A stretch of 64,000 bases of DNA from DATBVX01 sp963705495 (GTDB lineage Bacteria; Pseudomonadota; Gammaproteobacteria; Steroidobacterales; Steroidobacteraceae), in assembly GCA_963705495.1 (NCBI GenBank), contig CAVPJQ010000019.1:1-64000 (forward strand), given 5' to 3'. This document shows positions 9,391-17,159 of the stretch, in pieces (positions within the stretch are counted from its first letter, which is position 1; each line of letters begins with the position of its first letter). The notes beneath the pieces are model-generated. The model saw nothing but the letters and a program-made list of their open reading frames with translations, had not been told where the DNA came from and ran no database searches. A program made the position numbers and the translations under genes.

Positions 9391-9439
9391 TTGGTATAAG
9401 AGTATCTCTTAAATACTGCCATCGATATAATAGTATCAT
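9391..9439. promoter_or_regulatory. AT-rich divergent control region with repeated AGTATC/ATACT half-sites
   Basis: A short AT-rich island sits in a GC-rich genome between the ChrB-like and SufS-like genes. It holds a perfect TATAAT on the plus strand (9426-9431). It also holds AGTATC at 9401-9406 and again at 9432-9437, 31 bp apart (about three helical turns), and an inverted ATACT at 9413-9417. The latter makes an AGTAT-N7-ATACT palindrome with the first copy. I see no good -35 for the TATAAT. I infer an operator for a regulator, perhaps ChrB itself; the protein that binds is not shown by the sequence. Confidence 0.5.
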
Positions 9440-9506
9440 AGATCTGACCCGGCCTGAAGCACCAACGGATTCGACGTACAGGTCAGTACCCGGCGGCGGA
9501 GACAGT

Positions 9507-10808
9507 GTGATCACTCGCAGAGATGTTGTTCGCCTGGTCGGCGGCGTCATGACCGGTTCCTGCATCGAGGCCCGGCCTGAGAACATTGCGACGCCCGCTG
9601 TCCCGGCCAATCAGTGGCGACGGTTCTTCCCTGCCCTCTCGAATTCGCCCGCGGGGCCGGCTTTCGTCTATCTCGATAGCGCGGCCACCACGCAGCGTCC
9701 TGGCGTCGTTCTCGACGCACTGACCAACTTCTACGCTCGCGACAACGCAAATCCCGGCAAGAGCCAGCACATGTTGGCGCGGCGCGCTCACGAGCAATAC
9801 GAAAGTGCGCGACAGGCCGTGGCAACCTGGATGAACGCGGCCGACCCAGAGGAAATCGTATGGGTGCGCGGCACGACGGAAGCGATCAACCTCGTGGCCA
9901 GTGCCTGGGGCTCGACTGCGCTGCGGGCGGGCGATGAGATCCTGCTGACTGTCGCCGAGCATGCCTCGAATCTGCTGCCATGGAAGTTCGCGGCCGAGCG
10001 CGTGGGTGCCAGGCTGAGATTTGTCGACGTTGATGACGACGGACGCATCAGTCTCGAAGACCTCGATCAGAAGCTCAGCGACCGAACACGCCTGGTCGCG
10101 TTCAGCCACGTGTCGAACGTCATCGGCTACGTCAATCCCGCGGCCGAGATCTGTGCGCGAGTGCGACGGGCAGGTGCGCTGACCTTGATCGATGCCGCCC
10201 AATCAGCGCCCCACATCCCCATTGATGTCCGCGCCCTGGGTTGCGACTTCCTCGCCTTCTCGAGCCACAAGATGCTGGGCCCAATGGGCATGGGCGTCCT
10301 CTGGGCCCGACGCGAATTGCTGGAATCCATGCCTCCGTACCAGGCAGGTTCCAACATGGCCCATGCCCTCGAGAGCGGATCGGTGCAACTCGAGCACGCT
10401 GCCCACAAGTTCGGGGCGGGTACGCCGTACGCACCCGGCCCAGTTGGCCTGGCGGCGGCGATTCAATTCCTGGACTCACTGGGCCGCCAGGCGGTGACGA
10501 ACCACGAGCACGCACTGACCGACTATGCGCTGCGCAGACTTCGTGAGGTCCCTCATCTGCGACTGCTCGGACCCAAAGATGCCGACCGCAGAATCCCCGT
10601 GTTCTCGTTCGAAATCGCGGGGCTCAGTGCCGAGCAGGTTCAGCGCTCGCTGGATGATCAGCACATCGCAATTCGCGCCGGCGACCTGTCGGCCCTGCCG
10701 CTCCTCAAGCGGCTGGGCGTGGAGACGGCCGCACGAGCCTCCTGCTACCTCTATACGACAGAGGCCGATATCGACCGCCTGATCGCCGGCTTGCAAGTGA
10801 TTTCATGA
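9507..10808 (+). CDS. SufS-like class V PLP enzyme lacking the desulfurase cysteine
   Basis: The 433-residue protein aligns along its length with SufS/CsdA. It shows YLDSAATTQRP, WVRGTTEAINLVA, the cofactor aspartate in LIDAAQSAPHIP, and the PLP lysine in SSHKMLGP (K255). The loop that carries the catalytic Cys in SufS (GHHCAxP) is GDLSALP here, with Ser395 in the Cys position. It should therefore bind PLP but not act as a standard cysteine desulfurase; an epimerase, lyase or transaminase activity is possible. The N-terminus reads MITRRDVVRLVGG, a possible twin-arginine signal, though the hydrophobic part is short. The GTG start at 9507 follows GGAGA. It overlaps the M28 peptidase gene by 4 bp (ATGA), so the two are translationally coupled. 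Confidence 0.82.
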   Translation: MITRRDVVRLVGGVMTGSCIEARPENIATPAVPANQWRRFFPALSNSPAGPAFVYLDSAATTQRPGVVLDALTNFYARDNANPGKSQHMLARRAHEQYESARQAVATWMNAADPEEIVWVRGTTEAINLVASAWGSTALRAGDEILLTVAEHASNLLPWKFAAERVGARLRFVDVDDDGRISLEDLDQKLSDRTRLVAFSHVSNVIGYVNPAAEICARVRRAGALTLIDAAQSAPHIPIDVRALGCDFLAFSSHKMLGPMGMGVLWARRELLESMPPYQAGSNMAHALESGSVQLEHAAHKFGAGTPYAPGPVGLAAAIQFLDSLGRQAVTNHEHALTDYALRRLREVPHLRLLGPKDADRRIPVFSFEIAGLSAEQVQRSLDDQHIAIRAGDLSALPLLKRLGVETAARASCYLYTTEADIDRLIAGLQVIS

Positions 10809-12238
10809 CGCGCGAGGTGTGTGGACAGTCAGTCCTGATGGCTGCCTCAACAGCTGTCCTCCTGGCTGCGATCTTGACCTGCGAAGTCGCTGCTGCCGAA
10901 ACCGGCAGCGACATCCGGCAGGTCGCAGAGCGCTTGCGGGATCAAGCGCTCTCAGGGTCTCAGGCCTGGCCGGTCCTCGAGTCGCTGACGACGGAGATCG
11001 GAGCGCGGCCCGTCGGCTCGCCCGCAATGGCGCGTGCCCGGGATTGGGGCGTAACCAAGCTAAAAGCGCTGGGTCTTGAAAATGTGCACGTCGAAGAGTT
11101 CGTCAAAGAGAACGCGTGGTTTCGCGGCACGGAGTCCGCGCAGGTCACGGCGCCCTACCCGCATGCTCTCGCAATCCTCGGCCTTGGCAATGGCATTCCT
11201 ACTCCGCCACAGGGAATCGAAGCGCAAATTGCCATGTTCTCGAGTTTCGAAGACCTGTCAGCCGCGCCTCCCGATGCGCTCGCCGATCGAATTGCAGTGC
11301 TCAATCAGCCCATCAACGTGGCGCAGGGTGAGGAGGGCTATCGAGCTGCAGCGCGCGGCAGACGCGATGGACCCTCGGTCGCCGCGGCACGGGGCGCTGT
11401 AGCGTTTCTGGTCCGCTCGCTATCGACGAGCGACTCGCGCCTGCCGCATACGGGCGCCACGCGCTACACGGAAGGTGCTCCACGCATTCCCGCCGCAGCT
11501 CTCGGCGTACCGGACGTCGAGCTCCTGGAACGCCTGGCTGCACGCGGCCAGCCGGCCAGGGTGCACATGAACCTGGCGTCCACCGTCATTGCGAAGACAC
11601 CGGCGTGGAATGTGGTCGGCGATCTTGTCGGCCGCGACAGGTCCGGCGAGATGATCGTGATCGGGGGGCACCTGGACAGCTGGGACGTTGCGGAAGCTGC
11701 GACGGATGACGGTGCCGGCATTGCCATCTGCCTGGCCGCGATCCACCTGGTCGCGCAGCAGCCGCAGCGACCACGACGGACCATCCGGCTCGTTCTGTGG
11801 GGCTCCGAGGAAACGGGTGGGAGCGGCGCGGCCTTCGCTCAGGCGCACCGGGATGAGACTTCCAGGATCATGCTCGCGACTGAGAGCGACATGGGAAGCG
11901 GCAGAATCTACCGGATCGGGTTCTCGACAGATGCCTGGAACGATCCGTACTTGCTCGAGCTTGCGGCAATCCTCGCCCCGCTCGGCGTCCTGCCAAGCCA
12001 CGACCTCGCAACATTCGCCGGCACCGACGTCGAGGACCTGCGCAAGGCAGGCGTGCCGATCGTGAGGATGAGCCAGGATGCGCGCGGCTACTTCGCGACG
12101 CATCACTCCGCGGACGACACCCTCAACAAGGTGGAGCGCAGCGACCTGGAGCAGAATGTAGCGGCCTGGGCTGCAATGCTCTATGTCATCGCCGAAAGTG
12201 GCATCGACCTGCGCGCAACTTCCCCGCGAAACCCGTAG
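10805..12238 (+). CDS. M28 family metallopeptidase, exported
   Basis: The 477-residue protein has a Sec-type signal (VLLAAILTCEVAAAE) and resembles carboxypeptidase Q/aminopeptidases of family M28. Zinc and catalytic motifs are complete: GGHLDSWD (His289), ATDDGAG, GSEETGGSG with the catalytic Glu pair, ATESDMG, and the C-terminal His in THHSADDT. A protease-associated-like insertion precedes the catalytic domain. It should release amino acids or dipeptides in the periplasm. It overlaps the upstream SufS-like gene by 4 bp, which suggests that the PLP enzyme and the peptidase act on related substrates. It ends 6 bp from the convergent CmcJ-like gene. Confidence 0.9.
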   Translation: MTREVCGQSVLMAASTAVLLAAILTCEVAAAETGSDIRQVAERLRDQALSGSQAWPVLESLTTEIGARPVGSPAMARARDWGVTKLKALGLENVHVEEFVKENAWFRGTESAQVTAPYPHALAILGLGNGIPTPPQGIEAQIAMFSSFEDLSAAPPDALADRIAVLNQPINVAQGEEGYRAAARGRRDGPSVAAARGAVAFLVRSLSTSDSRLPHTGATRYTEGAPRIPAAALGVPDVELLERLAARGQPARVHMNLASTVIAKTPAWNVVGDLVGRDRSGEMIVIGGHLDSWDVAEAATDDGAGIAICLAAIHLVAQQPQRPRRTIRLVLWGSEETGGSGAAFAQAHRDETSRIMLATESDMGSGRIYRIGFSTDAWNDPYLLELAAILAPLGVLPSHDLATFAGTDVEDLRKAGVPIVRMSQDARGYFATHHSADDTLNKVERSDLEQNVAAWAAMLYVIAESGIDLRATSPRNP

Positions 12239-12244
12239 AGCTGA

Positions 12245-13090
12245 TCAGGCGTCGAAGAAAGCGAGAGTTCTGACCTCGATGCTCTCGCGGGGCAAAGCAT
12301 CCTCGGGAGCGGTTGGATCAGCAAACGCCGTGTGCGGAGCAAAGCGCGCCGTGCCGTCCTCGGCGGAGTCGAAGCATTTGAGCAGCAGCACTTCTTCGTG
12401 CGTCATTCGTGGCGCGTAGAACCAACGATGCGACGGGCTGTATTTGACCGTGTAGAACTCCCCTACCCGATCCGGATAGATGAGATCCGTCGCCACCAGA
12501 TCATCGAATGCCACACTCTGCGCATCGCTCACTGCAAGGGGTGAGTCCTGCAGAGGCCCGCGGATTGGCCGCCAAACGTTGATCACTGCAAAACGCTTAC
12601 GCAAGAGCTCGTGCTCCGCATCGCCCAGGATCTCGCCCGCCTTACGCCGCCCGGACATCGCGGTGAAGTCGACATGCACACGATGTACCGGCGGCCTGGG
12701 CGTGACAGCAGTCCCACGCGAATTGCCCGGAGTACGGTGACGCAGCGTGTGATCGAATGCGACCACGCTTGATGCCCCGGTCAGGTCGGCGACAACGCGC
12801 TCGGCCTCCGCGTAGTAACCAGCTTCGATCGCATCGCGATCATCGAAGCGACGAAAACCACTGGGCGCAGTAGCGAGCTGAAAGCCCTCGCGATCGACGG
12901 AAAAGGCCTCAGGCGCCTGCCGGAGGTCGCTGATAGCGACCGTGCGATCTTCGTATTGCGCCGTCGACTGCGGCACGCCTGGCGGCGGGTCATCGGCATA
13001 GTTCCGCGGCCTTCCCTGCCCGGGCGCTACATACGTCAGGACGCCATGCACGCCGGACACGGACGCTGCAGGTGAATCGGTCAGTCGCAC
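12245..13090 (-). CDS. CmcJ/NvfI family putative oxidoreductase
   Basis: The 281-residue protein resembles the CmcJ/AsaB/NvfI family. These are fungal and bacterial proteins related to 2-oxoglutarate-type oxygenases of secondary metabolism. It carries FDHTLRHRT, the HVDFT segment and the family motif FAVINVWRPI, followed by LAVSDAQSV and the tail AFFDA. I chose GTG 13090 because AAGGAG lies 8 bases upstream; the GTG at 13099 lacks that spacing. The start lies inside the last codons of the upstream 66-residue ORF (10 bp overlap), so expression is coupled. The substrate is unknown. Confidence 0.78.
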   Translation of the reverse strand: MRLTDSPAASVSGVHGVLTYVAPGQGRPRNYADDPPPGVPQSTAQYEDRTVAISDLRQAPEAFSVDREGFQLATAPSGFRRFDDRDAIEAGYYAEAERVVADLTGASSVVAFDHTLRHRTPGNSRGTAVTPRPPVHRVHVDFTAMSGRRKAGEILGDAEHELLRKRFAVINVWRPIRGPLQDSPLAVSDAQSVAFDDLVATDLIYPDRVGEFYTVKYSPSHRWFYAPRMTHEEVLLLKCFDSAEDGTARFAPHTAFADPTAPEDALPRESIEVRTLAFFDA

Positions 13091-13281
13091 GTCGCGCACT
13101 CCTTCACTGCCAGGCGCTGTGAAACGCGTGCGGCGCCCTTGGGCCGCGAATCCACCACGTCCGCTGCGCTCACCGCGCGCTCCTCATTCGGGTCGATCCA
13201 GTACACCGCATCGAAGGGAACCGAGCCCTGGCTGATGCGGGCAATGATGGTGTCGAAGATCGAGTACTGTCGCTTGCTCAT
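13081..13281 (-). CDS. Small protein (66 aa) coupled to the CmcJ-like gene
   Basis: A short frame starts at ATG 13281, preceded by GGAGG, and ends inside the start of the CmcJ-like gene. The product begins MSKRQYSIFDTIIARISQGS, has an acidic-aromatic centre (DAVYWIDPNEERAV) and ends in a two-cysteine tail, ECATCD. It has no signal peptide or membrane segment, and I recognise no family. The strong ribosome site and the overlap support it as a real gene. It could be a partner, a substrate or a regulator of the oxidoreductase; none of these is shown by the sequence. Confidence 0.5.
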   Translation of the reverse strand: MSKRQYSIFDTIIARISQGSVPFDAVYWIDPNEERAVSAADVVDSRPKGAARVSQRLAVKECATCD

Positions 13282-13412
13282 CCTGTGCCTCCTGCCTGCG
13301 CCGCGAATCGCGGACATCACGATTCGTCGGGACCCTGGCAGGTTGCTCCTGCGCCCTCAAGGGAACAAACACGGTCTCTTTATGAGTCTTAAGTTTTGCT
13401 TTACGAGCGCTC

Positions 13413-14045
13413 TCAGGTCGCGGGGGGAAACGCGATCGAATCGCGCCACGCCGGTAGCTCCGAGAGACCTGCGTGCCAGCGCCTGATCTCGGCGTATCCG
13501 GACACCGGAAGCTGCGCTGGCACGGCGAGGTTCAGTGGCGCGCCGAGAGAGAAATCCGCGACGGTGAGCTTATCGCCCGTGATGTACCTGCGTCCTTTCA
13601 GGTGCGCGTCGAGAACACCCGCAGCTCGGTGAAAGCGCTCTTCGCCCCTGGCAATCTCCGCCAGGTCGGGCTCGCCGAGATGCAGGAGTTTCTTGACAAG
13701 GCGCTCGAAGATCATGATTGCGCACGCGGGATCCCAGTTGGCGAGATCCCAGCACTGCCAGCGCGTGACATCGGCGCGCGCGCGTGTGTCCGTGGGCAGC
13801 AGACCGCTCGCGGGTTTCTTGTCCGCGAGGTACTGGAGTATCGCGTTCGACTCCCACAGCACGAAGCCATCCTCCTCCAGCACCGGCATGCGCTGGTTCG
13901 GGTTCAGGGCCGCGAACTCGGGACGTCTCTGTTCGCCCTTGGTGAGATCGACGATGCGCTTCTCGTACTCGATGCCGAGGTGCGCGGCCAGCGCGAGCAC
14001 CTTGAACGCGCGCGGCGATGGCGGAAACACGTAAAGATTCAACAC
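13413..14045 (-). CDS. Glutathione S-transferase
   Basis: The 210-residue soluble enzyme has an N-terminal thioredoxin-fold half with the glutathione-binding segment MPVLEEDGFVLWESNAILQY (cis-Pro and Glu-Ser). Its helical C-terminal half contains GDKLTVADFSLGAPL, the family's N-capping motif. It is likely to conjugate or reduce electrophiles with glutathione. It lies downstream of, and on the same strand as, the ArsR/SRPBCC pair, with a 22 bp gap to the SRPBCC stop, so it is probably in that operon. Confidence 0.92.
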   Translation of the reverse strand: MLNLYVFPPSPRAFKVLALAAHLGIEYEKRIVDLTKGEQRRPEFAALNPNQRMPVLEEDGFVLWESNAILQYLADKKPASGLLPTDTRARADVTRWQCWDLANWDPACAIMIFERLVKKLLHLGEPDLAEIARGEERFHRAAGVLDAHLKGRRYITGDKLTVADFSLGAPLNLAVPAQLPVSGYAEIRRWHAGLSELPAWRDSIAFPPAT

Positions 14046-14067
14046 GTCGATTCTCCTGCCTGTCGGC

Positions 14068-14541
14068 TCATTGCGCGACCACAGCCGCGTACAGATTCAG
14101 TAAGTTACTCCAGCCATTGGGCGCATCGATTGCCTGTCGCAGCGTGTCCGCGTGTTCGCCGTGACGCTCGAGATGTCGATGCTCGAGCTCGACCAGCGTG
14201 GCGCTCGTTCCGTCGGCGATGAAGCGCACCTCGACTTCCGATGTCACCCTCGGGTCGTACTTGAACTCGGGACTCAATTGCCAGCCGAGGACAAGACGAT
14301 TCGGCGGCTCCCACACCAGCACCTTGCCGACGTCGCATTCCGAGCCGTCCTGGCCGCGCTCGAACCAGCGTCCACCGGCGCGTGGCTCGATCACTGCTTC
14401 CTTCATTGGCGAGGTGCCGATCGAATGCGTATGCGGCCACCACCTCGCCACCCCCGCGGTGAAGACGTCAAACGCGCGTGCGGGCGGAGCGCCGACGCGA
14501 ACGCTTTTGCGGACGGGTGCGGCCGTGATAGTGCGATTCAT
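14068..14541 (-). CDS. SRPBCC (AHSA1-type) domain protein
   Basis: The 157-residue protein has the START-like/AHSA1 fold: KSVRVGAPPARAFDVFT at the start, GGRWFERGQDG and VLVWEPPNRLVLGWQL in the core, and VEVRFIADGTSATLVELEHR near the end. These are small ligand-binding domains that commonly sit with ArsR repressors in two-gene operons. The start at 14541 is preceded by AAGGA and lies 74 bp inside the 3' end of the ArsR gene. Confidence 0.88.
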   Translation of the reverse strand: MNRTITAAPVRKSVRVGAPPARAFDVFTAGVARWWPHTHSIGTSPMKEAVIEPRAGGRWFERGQDGSECDVGKVLVWEPPNRLVLGWQLSPEFKYDPRVTSEVEVRFIADGTSATLVELEHRHLERHGEHADTLRQAIDAPNGWSNLLNLYAAVVAQ

Positions 14542-14887
14542 CGTTCTTGTCCTTGTTCTGGTCCCTCAATAGCGCTTCCGGCGCCGGCGGTGAGCGCTCG
14601 ATCTGCGCCTGGAACGCCCCGAGCGCCTGGTCCCAGAACTGATCGAGCCATTTGCGCAACGGGCCGAGTCCTTGCGGATCGATGTAGTAGACGCGCCGCG
14701 CCCCCTCGGCGCGATCGGCAACCAGCCCGGCGTCCTTCAGCACCTTGAGATGTTGCGAGACAGCCGGTCGGCTGACCGGCATTTCCGCGGCGATCTCTCC
14801 CACCGCGCGCGGACCCGAACGCAGTCGTTCGAAGACTTCCCTGCGAGTGGGATCGGCAAGCGCGGCCAGGGCAGAATCGTAAGCCAT
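14468..14887 (-). CDS. ArsR family transcriptional regulator
   Basis: The 139-residue protein has a winged-helix core of about 95 residues: LADPTRREVFERLRSGPRAV, then EIAAEMPVSRPAVSQHLKVL (recognition helix), then ARRVYYIDPQGL. It is followed by a long basic tail (TRPQKRSRRRSARTRV) that is encoded over the start of the SRPBCC gene. No metal-binding cysteines are seen, which fits the subgroup paired with AHSA1 proteins rather than arsenic sensors. It probably autoregulates the ArsR-SRPBCC-GST operon. The unusually long overlap (74 bp) and low-complexity tail suggest the original stop was lost or that a frame slip lies near the 3' end. Confidence 0.88.
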   Translation of the reverse strand: MAYDSALAALADPTRREVFERLRSGPRAVGEIAAEMPVSRPAVSQHLKVLKDAGLVADRAEGARRVYYIDPQGLGPLRKWLDQFWDQALGAFQAQIERSPPAPEALLRDQNKDKNDESHYHGRTRPQKRSRRRSARTRV

Positions 14888-14931
14888 GTCTTACGGTAAC
14901 CCACAGCTTACTTTAAAGCAAGCCCGTGGGC

Positions 14932-15786
14932 TCACCGGCTGACGGTCGCGGCCCGATCCCCCCGGATAGCGATAGCAGTGAGTTCGCCTCGTGCCGCCTG
15001 CCTGAATGCGCGTGGCGAGACGCCGGCTGCGCGATGGAAGCTGCGTACGAAGTTCGACAGGTCACCAAAGCCGCTTTCATAGGCGATATCGCTGATCAGC
15101 CGGTCATCCTCGGCCAGCATGCGCGCTGCGCGACGGAGCCGCGATCGCACCAGGTATTGATGCGGCGTTACGCCCAGTATGCGTGTGAACAGGCGCAGGA
15201 AGTGAAACGGGCTCAGACCGGCGTGCCCGGCCGCCCGGTCCAGGTCGATCGTCTCCGCAGAGCTGGCATCGATCCACAGCGCCGTCTCCACGACCCGCCG
15301 GCGATCGGCTCCGCGGGCTTGCGGCGCAGCGTGCTTGCGCGAGAGCACCAGCTCCGTGAACCGCGACGCGAACAACAATGCGGCCTCGTCCAGCCCGACA
15401 TCACTGCGCTCCTCTGCCGCGGCCTGCGCCAGCTCGCCGAGCACCATCAGTTCCGACAACGGTGGCACGCTTCCAACGCGCCACATCTCGGCTCCGGCGC
15501 CCAGCGACTCCGCCTGTTGGGCCTCGAGGTGAAAGGACAGGCACTCATCGCCATGCGCGTGATCGTGCGTGCACATGAACTCATCACCGGGGTGGCCGAC
15601 CAGGATGGACCCGGCGACGAGCTCGAACGACCGGCCGCGATGCCGATAGCCGAAGGTCCCGCGCCGCACGTAGGAGATCGTGTGCTGGTCGTGAAGCTCG
15701 ACAAAAGGGCGATCTGCAGGCCCGGTCGTGCAGCGGCAGTCGACGACAGTGATCGGCCCGCGCTGCAGTGGTGTGGCGACAAGCAT
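14932..15786 (-). CDS. AraC family transcriptional regulator
   Basis: The protein has an N-terminal cupin-like sensor region (ISYVRRGTFGYRHRGRSFEL). Two C-terminal helix-turn-helix units follow: DLDRAAGHAGLSPFHFLRLF, then LISDIAYESGFGDLSNFVRS followed by FHRAAGVSPRAFRQ, the classic AraC signature. I start at ATG 15786 (284 residues). An ATG at 15834 or a start at 15906 is also open, but the latter overlaps the neighbouring repair gene and adds sequence unlike the family. It might regulate the adjacent repair gene, which is on the same strand; that is a guess. Confidence 0.85.
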   Translation of the reverse strand: MLVATPLQRGPITVVDCRCTTGPADRPFVELHDQHTISYVRRGTFGYRHRGRSFELVAGSILVGHPGDEFMCTHDHAHGDECLSFHLEAQQAESLGAGAEMWRVGSVPPLSELMVLGELAQAAAEERSDVGLDEAALLFASRFTELVLSRKHAAPQARGADRRRVVETALWIDASSAETIDLDRAAGHAGLSPFHFLRLFTRILGVTPHQYLVRSRLRRAARMLAEDDRLISDIAYESGFGDLSNFVRSFHRAAGVSPRAFRQAARGELTAIAIRGDRAATVSR

Positions 15787-15860
15787 GGCCGCGAAGGCTA
15801 CGCCCGGTCGCAGTAGCGGGCAAACGAGCCGCATCCTGCGGCGGTGAGCGCAACACCTGA

Positions 15861-17057
15861 CTAGGTTTTCGGGAGCAAGTCCTTCCCAAGGTCCGTGGCG
15901 CGCCACAGGTACCAGCTCACGACCGTCCGATAGGGTTGCCAGCGCGCCCCATATTTCTGCAGGTCCTTGGGGTGCGGCAACTTGCGCTTGCGAAAGGCGA
16001 TCGCGAATCCCTTGCGAACGCCATAGTCGTCCACTGGCAGCACGTCGGGGCGACCGAGCCGGAATATGAGCAGCATCTCCACCGTCCAGCGCCCAATCCC
16101 GCGCACCTCGGTGAGCCGCTCGATGATCGCTTCATCCTCCATGCGATGCACTTCGCCAAGCGTTGGGATCTTGCCATCCACCGCCTTGCGGGCGAGGTCG
16201 CGCAACGAGAGCATCTTGGAGCGGGAAAGGCCAGCGCTTCGCAGCTTCGCACCGGTTGCTCGCAGGATCTGTTCGGCATTGGGTCCGGCGTGACCGCGAG
16301 GGAAAAGCGCGCACAGGCGTGCAAAGATCGTCGCCGCGGCCCGGCCGTTGAGTTGCTGGTACACGATCGCTTCGGCGAGCGCCATGAAGACATTCGGCGT
16401 CCGATCGAGTCGCATGCGAAAAGGTCCGACTGCATCGAAGAGCCGCGCGAGCGTCGGATCAACGGCGCGCAAATGCTCGAGCGCGGCGGCTGGATCGAAG
16501 CCGAAGACCCCGTCACCTTCGAACAGCGCGAGTTGCCCGTTCGCGTGCGCATTCTCGATCGAGAGCAGACGGAGCTTCGTCGCAATGCCTCCATTGGCGG
16601 AGAATCCGCCCAGCCGCCCGTCCGCCGCCAGGACCCGATGACACGGCACCACGATTGCAAAGGGGTTGCGTCCGAGCGCCTGGCCTACTGCGCGCGCCGA
16701 GCCCAGCGAGCCGAGCTGTTTCGCGATCTCTCCATACGAGAGAGTGGCGCCGGGTGCAATCGTGCGCGCAACTTCATAGACGCGACGATGAAACGGCGGC
16801 ACCCCCTCCAGGTCGAGTGCTACCGCGGACAAATCGCTCTTCTCCCCGCGCAATAACGCGACGATTCCATCCAGCGCCCGCTGGATTTCAGCTGGCGGAG
16901 AATCTTCCCGAGCCTGCGGAAAACGCCCCAGAAGACGCTCCCGTGTCTCGATCTCACGCCGCTCGGGAAGCTGAATTCCAACCACGCCGCGTTCCGACCA
17001 TGCGATACCGCAGCGGCCAATGGCCGTGTCGAAGAGGGCAAAGGATGAAACCGCCAT
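15861..17057 (-). CDS. Fused methylated-DNA methyltransferase / DNA-3-methyladenine glycosylase
   Basis: The 398-residue protein joins two alkylation-repair enzymes. Residues 1-175 are an Ogt/Ada-C type O6-alkylguanine methyltransferase with the acceptor motif VVPCHRV (Cys139) and the helix motif LGSLGSARAVGQALGRNPFA. Residues 185-398 are an HhH-GPD (AlkA-like) glycosylase with the hairpin VRGIGRWTVEMLL and the catalytic aspartate pair in VDDYGVRKGF (about 343). It would repair O6-methylguanine by suicide transfer and excise 3-methyladenine. I start at ATG 17057, because a 296-codon upstream extension is only the antisense of the neighbouring gene. The Ada-N Cys4 sensor domain is absent, so this is not an Ada regulator. 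Confidence 0.9.
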   Translation of the reverse strand: MAVSSFALFDTAIGRCGIAWSERGVVGIQLPERREIETRERLLGRFPQAREDSPPAEIQRALDGIVALLRGEKSDLSAVALDLEGVPPFHRRVYEVARTIAPGATLSYGEIAKQLGSLGSARAVGQALGRNPFAIVVPCHRVLAADGRLGGFSANGGIATKLRLLSIENAHANGQLALFEGDGVFGFDPAAALEHLRAVDPTLARLFDAVGPFRMRLDRTPNVFMALAEAIVYQQLNGRAAATIFARLCALFPRGHAGPNAEQILRATGAKLRSAGLSRSKMLSLRDLARKAVDGKIPTLGEVHRMEDEAIIERLTEVRGIGRWTVEMLLIFRLGRPDVLPVDDYGVRKGFAIAFRKRKLPHPKDLQKYGARWQPYRTVVSWYLWRATDLGKDLLPKT

Positions 17058-17159
17058 GAGGCGCCGGATCTTAACATCGGATTGCCACTCGCCACTTGGC
17101 GGATCTTGCTCCAATGAGTCACGGCGAAGGTTAGAATCGAAGCAGGAGTCAGCACTGCA

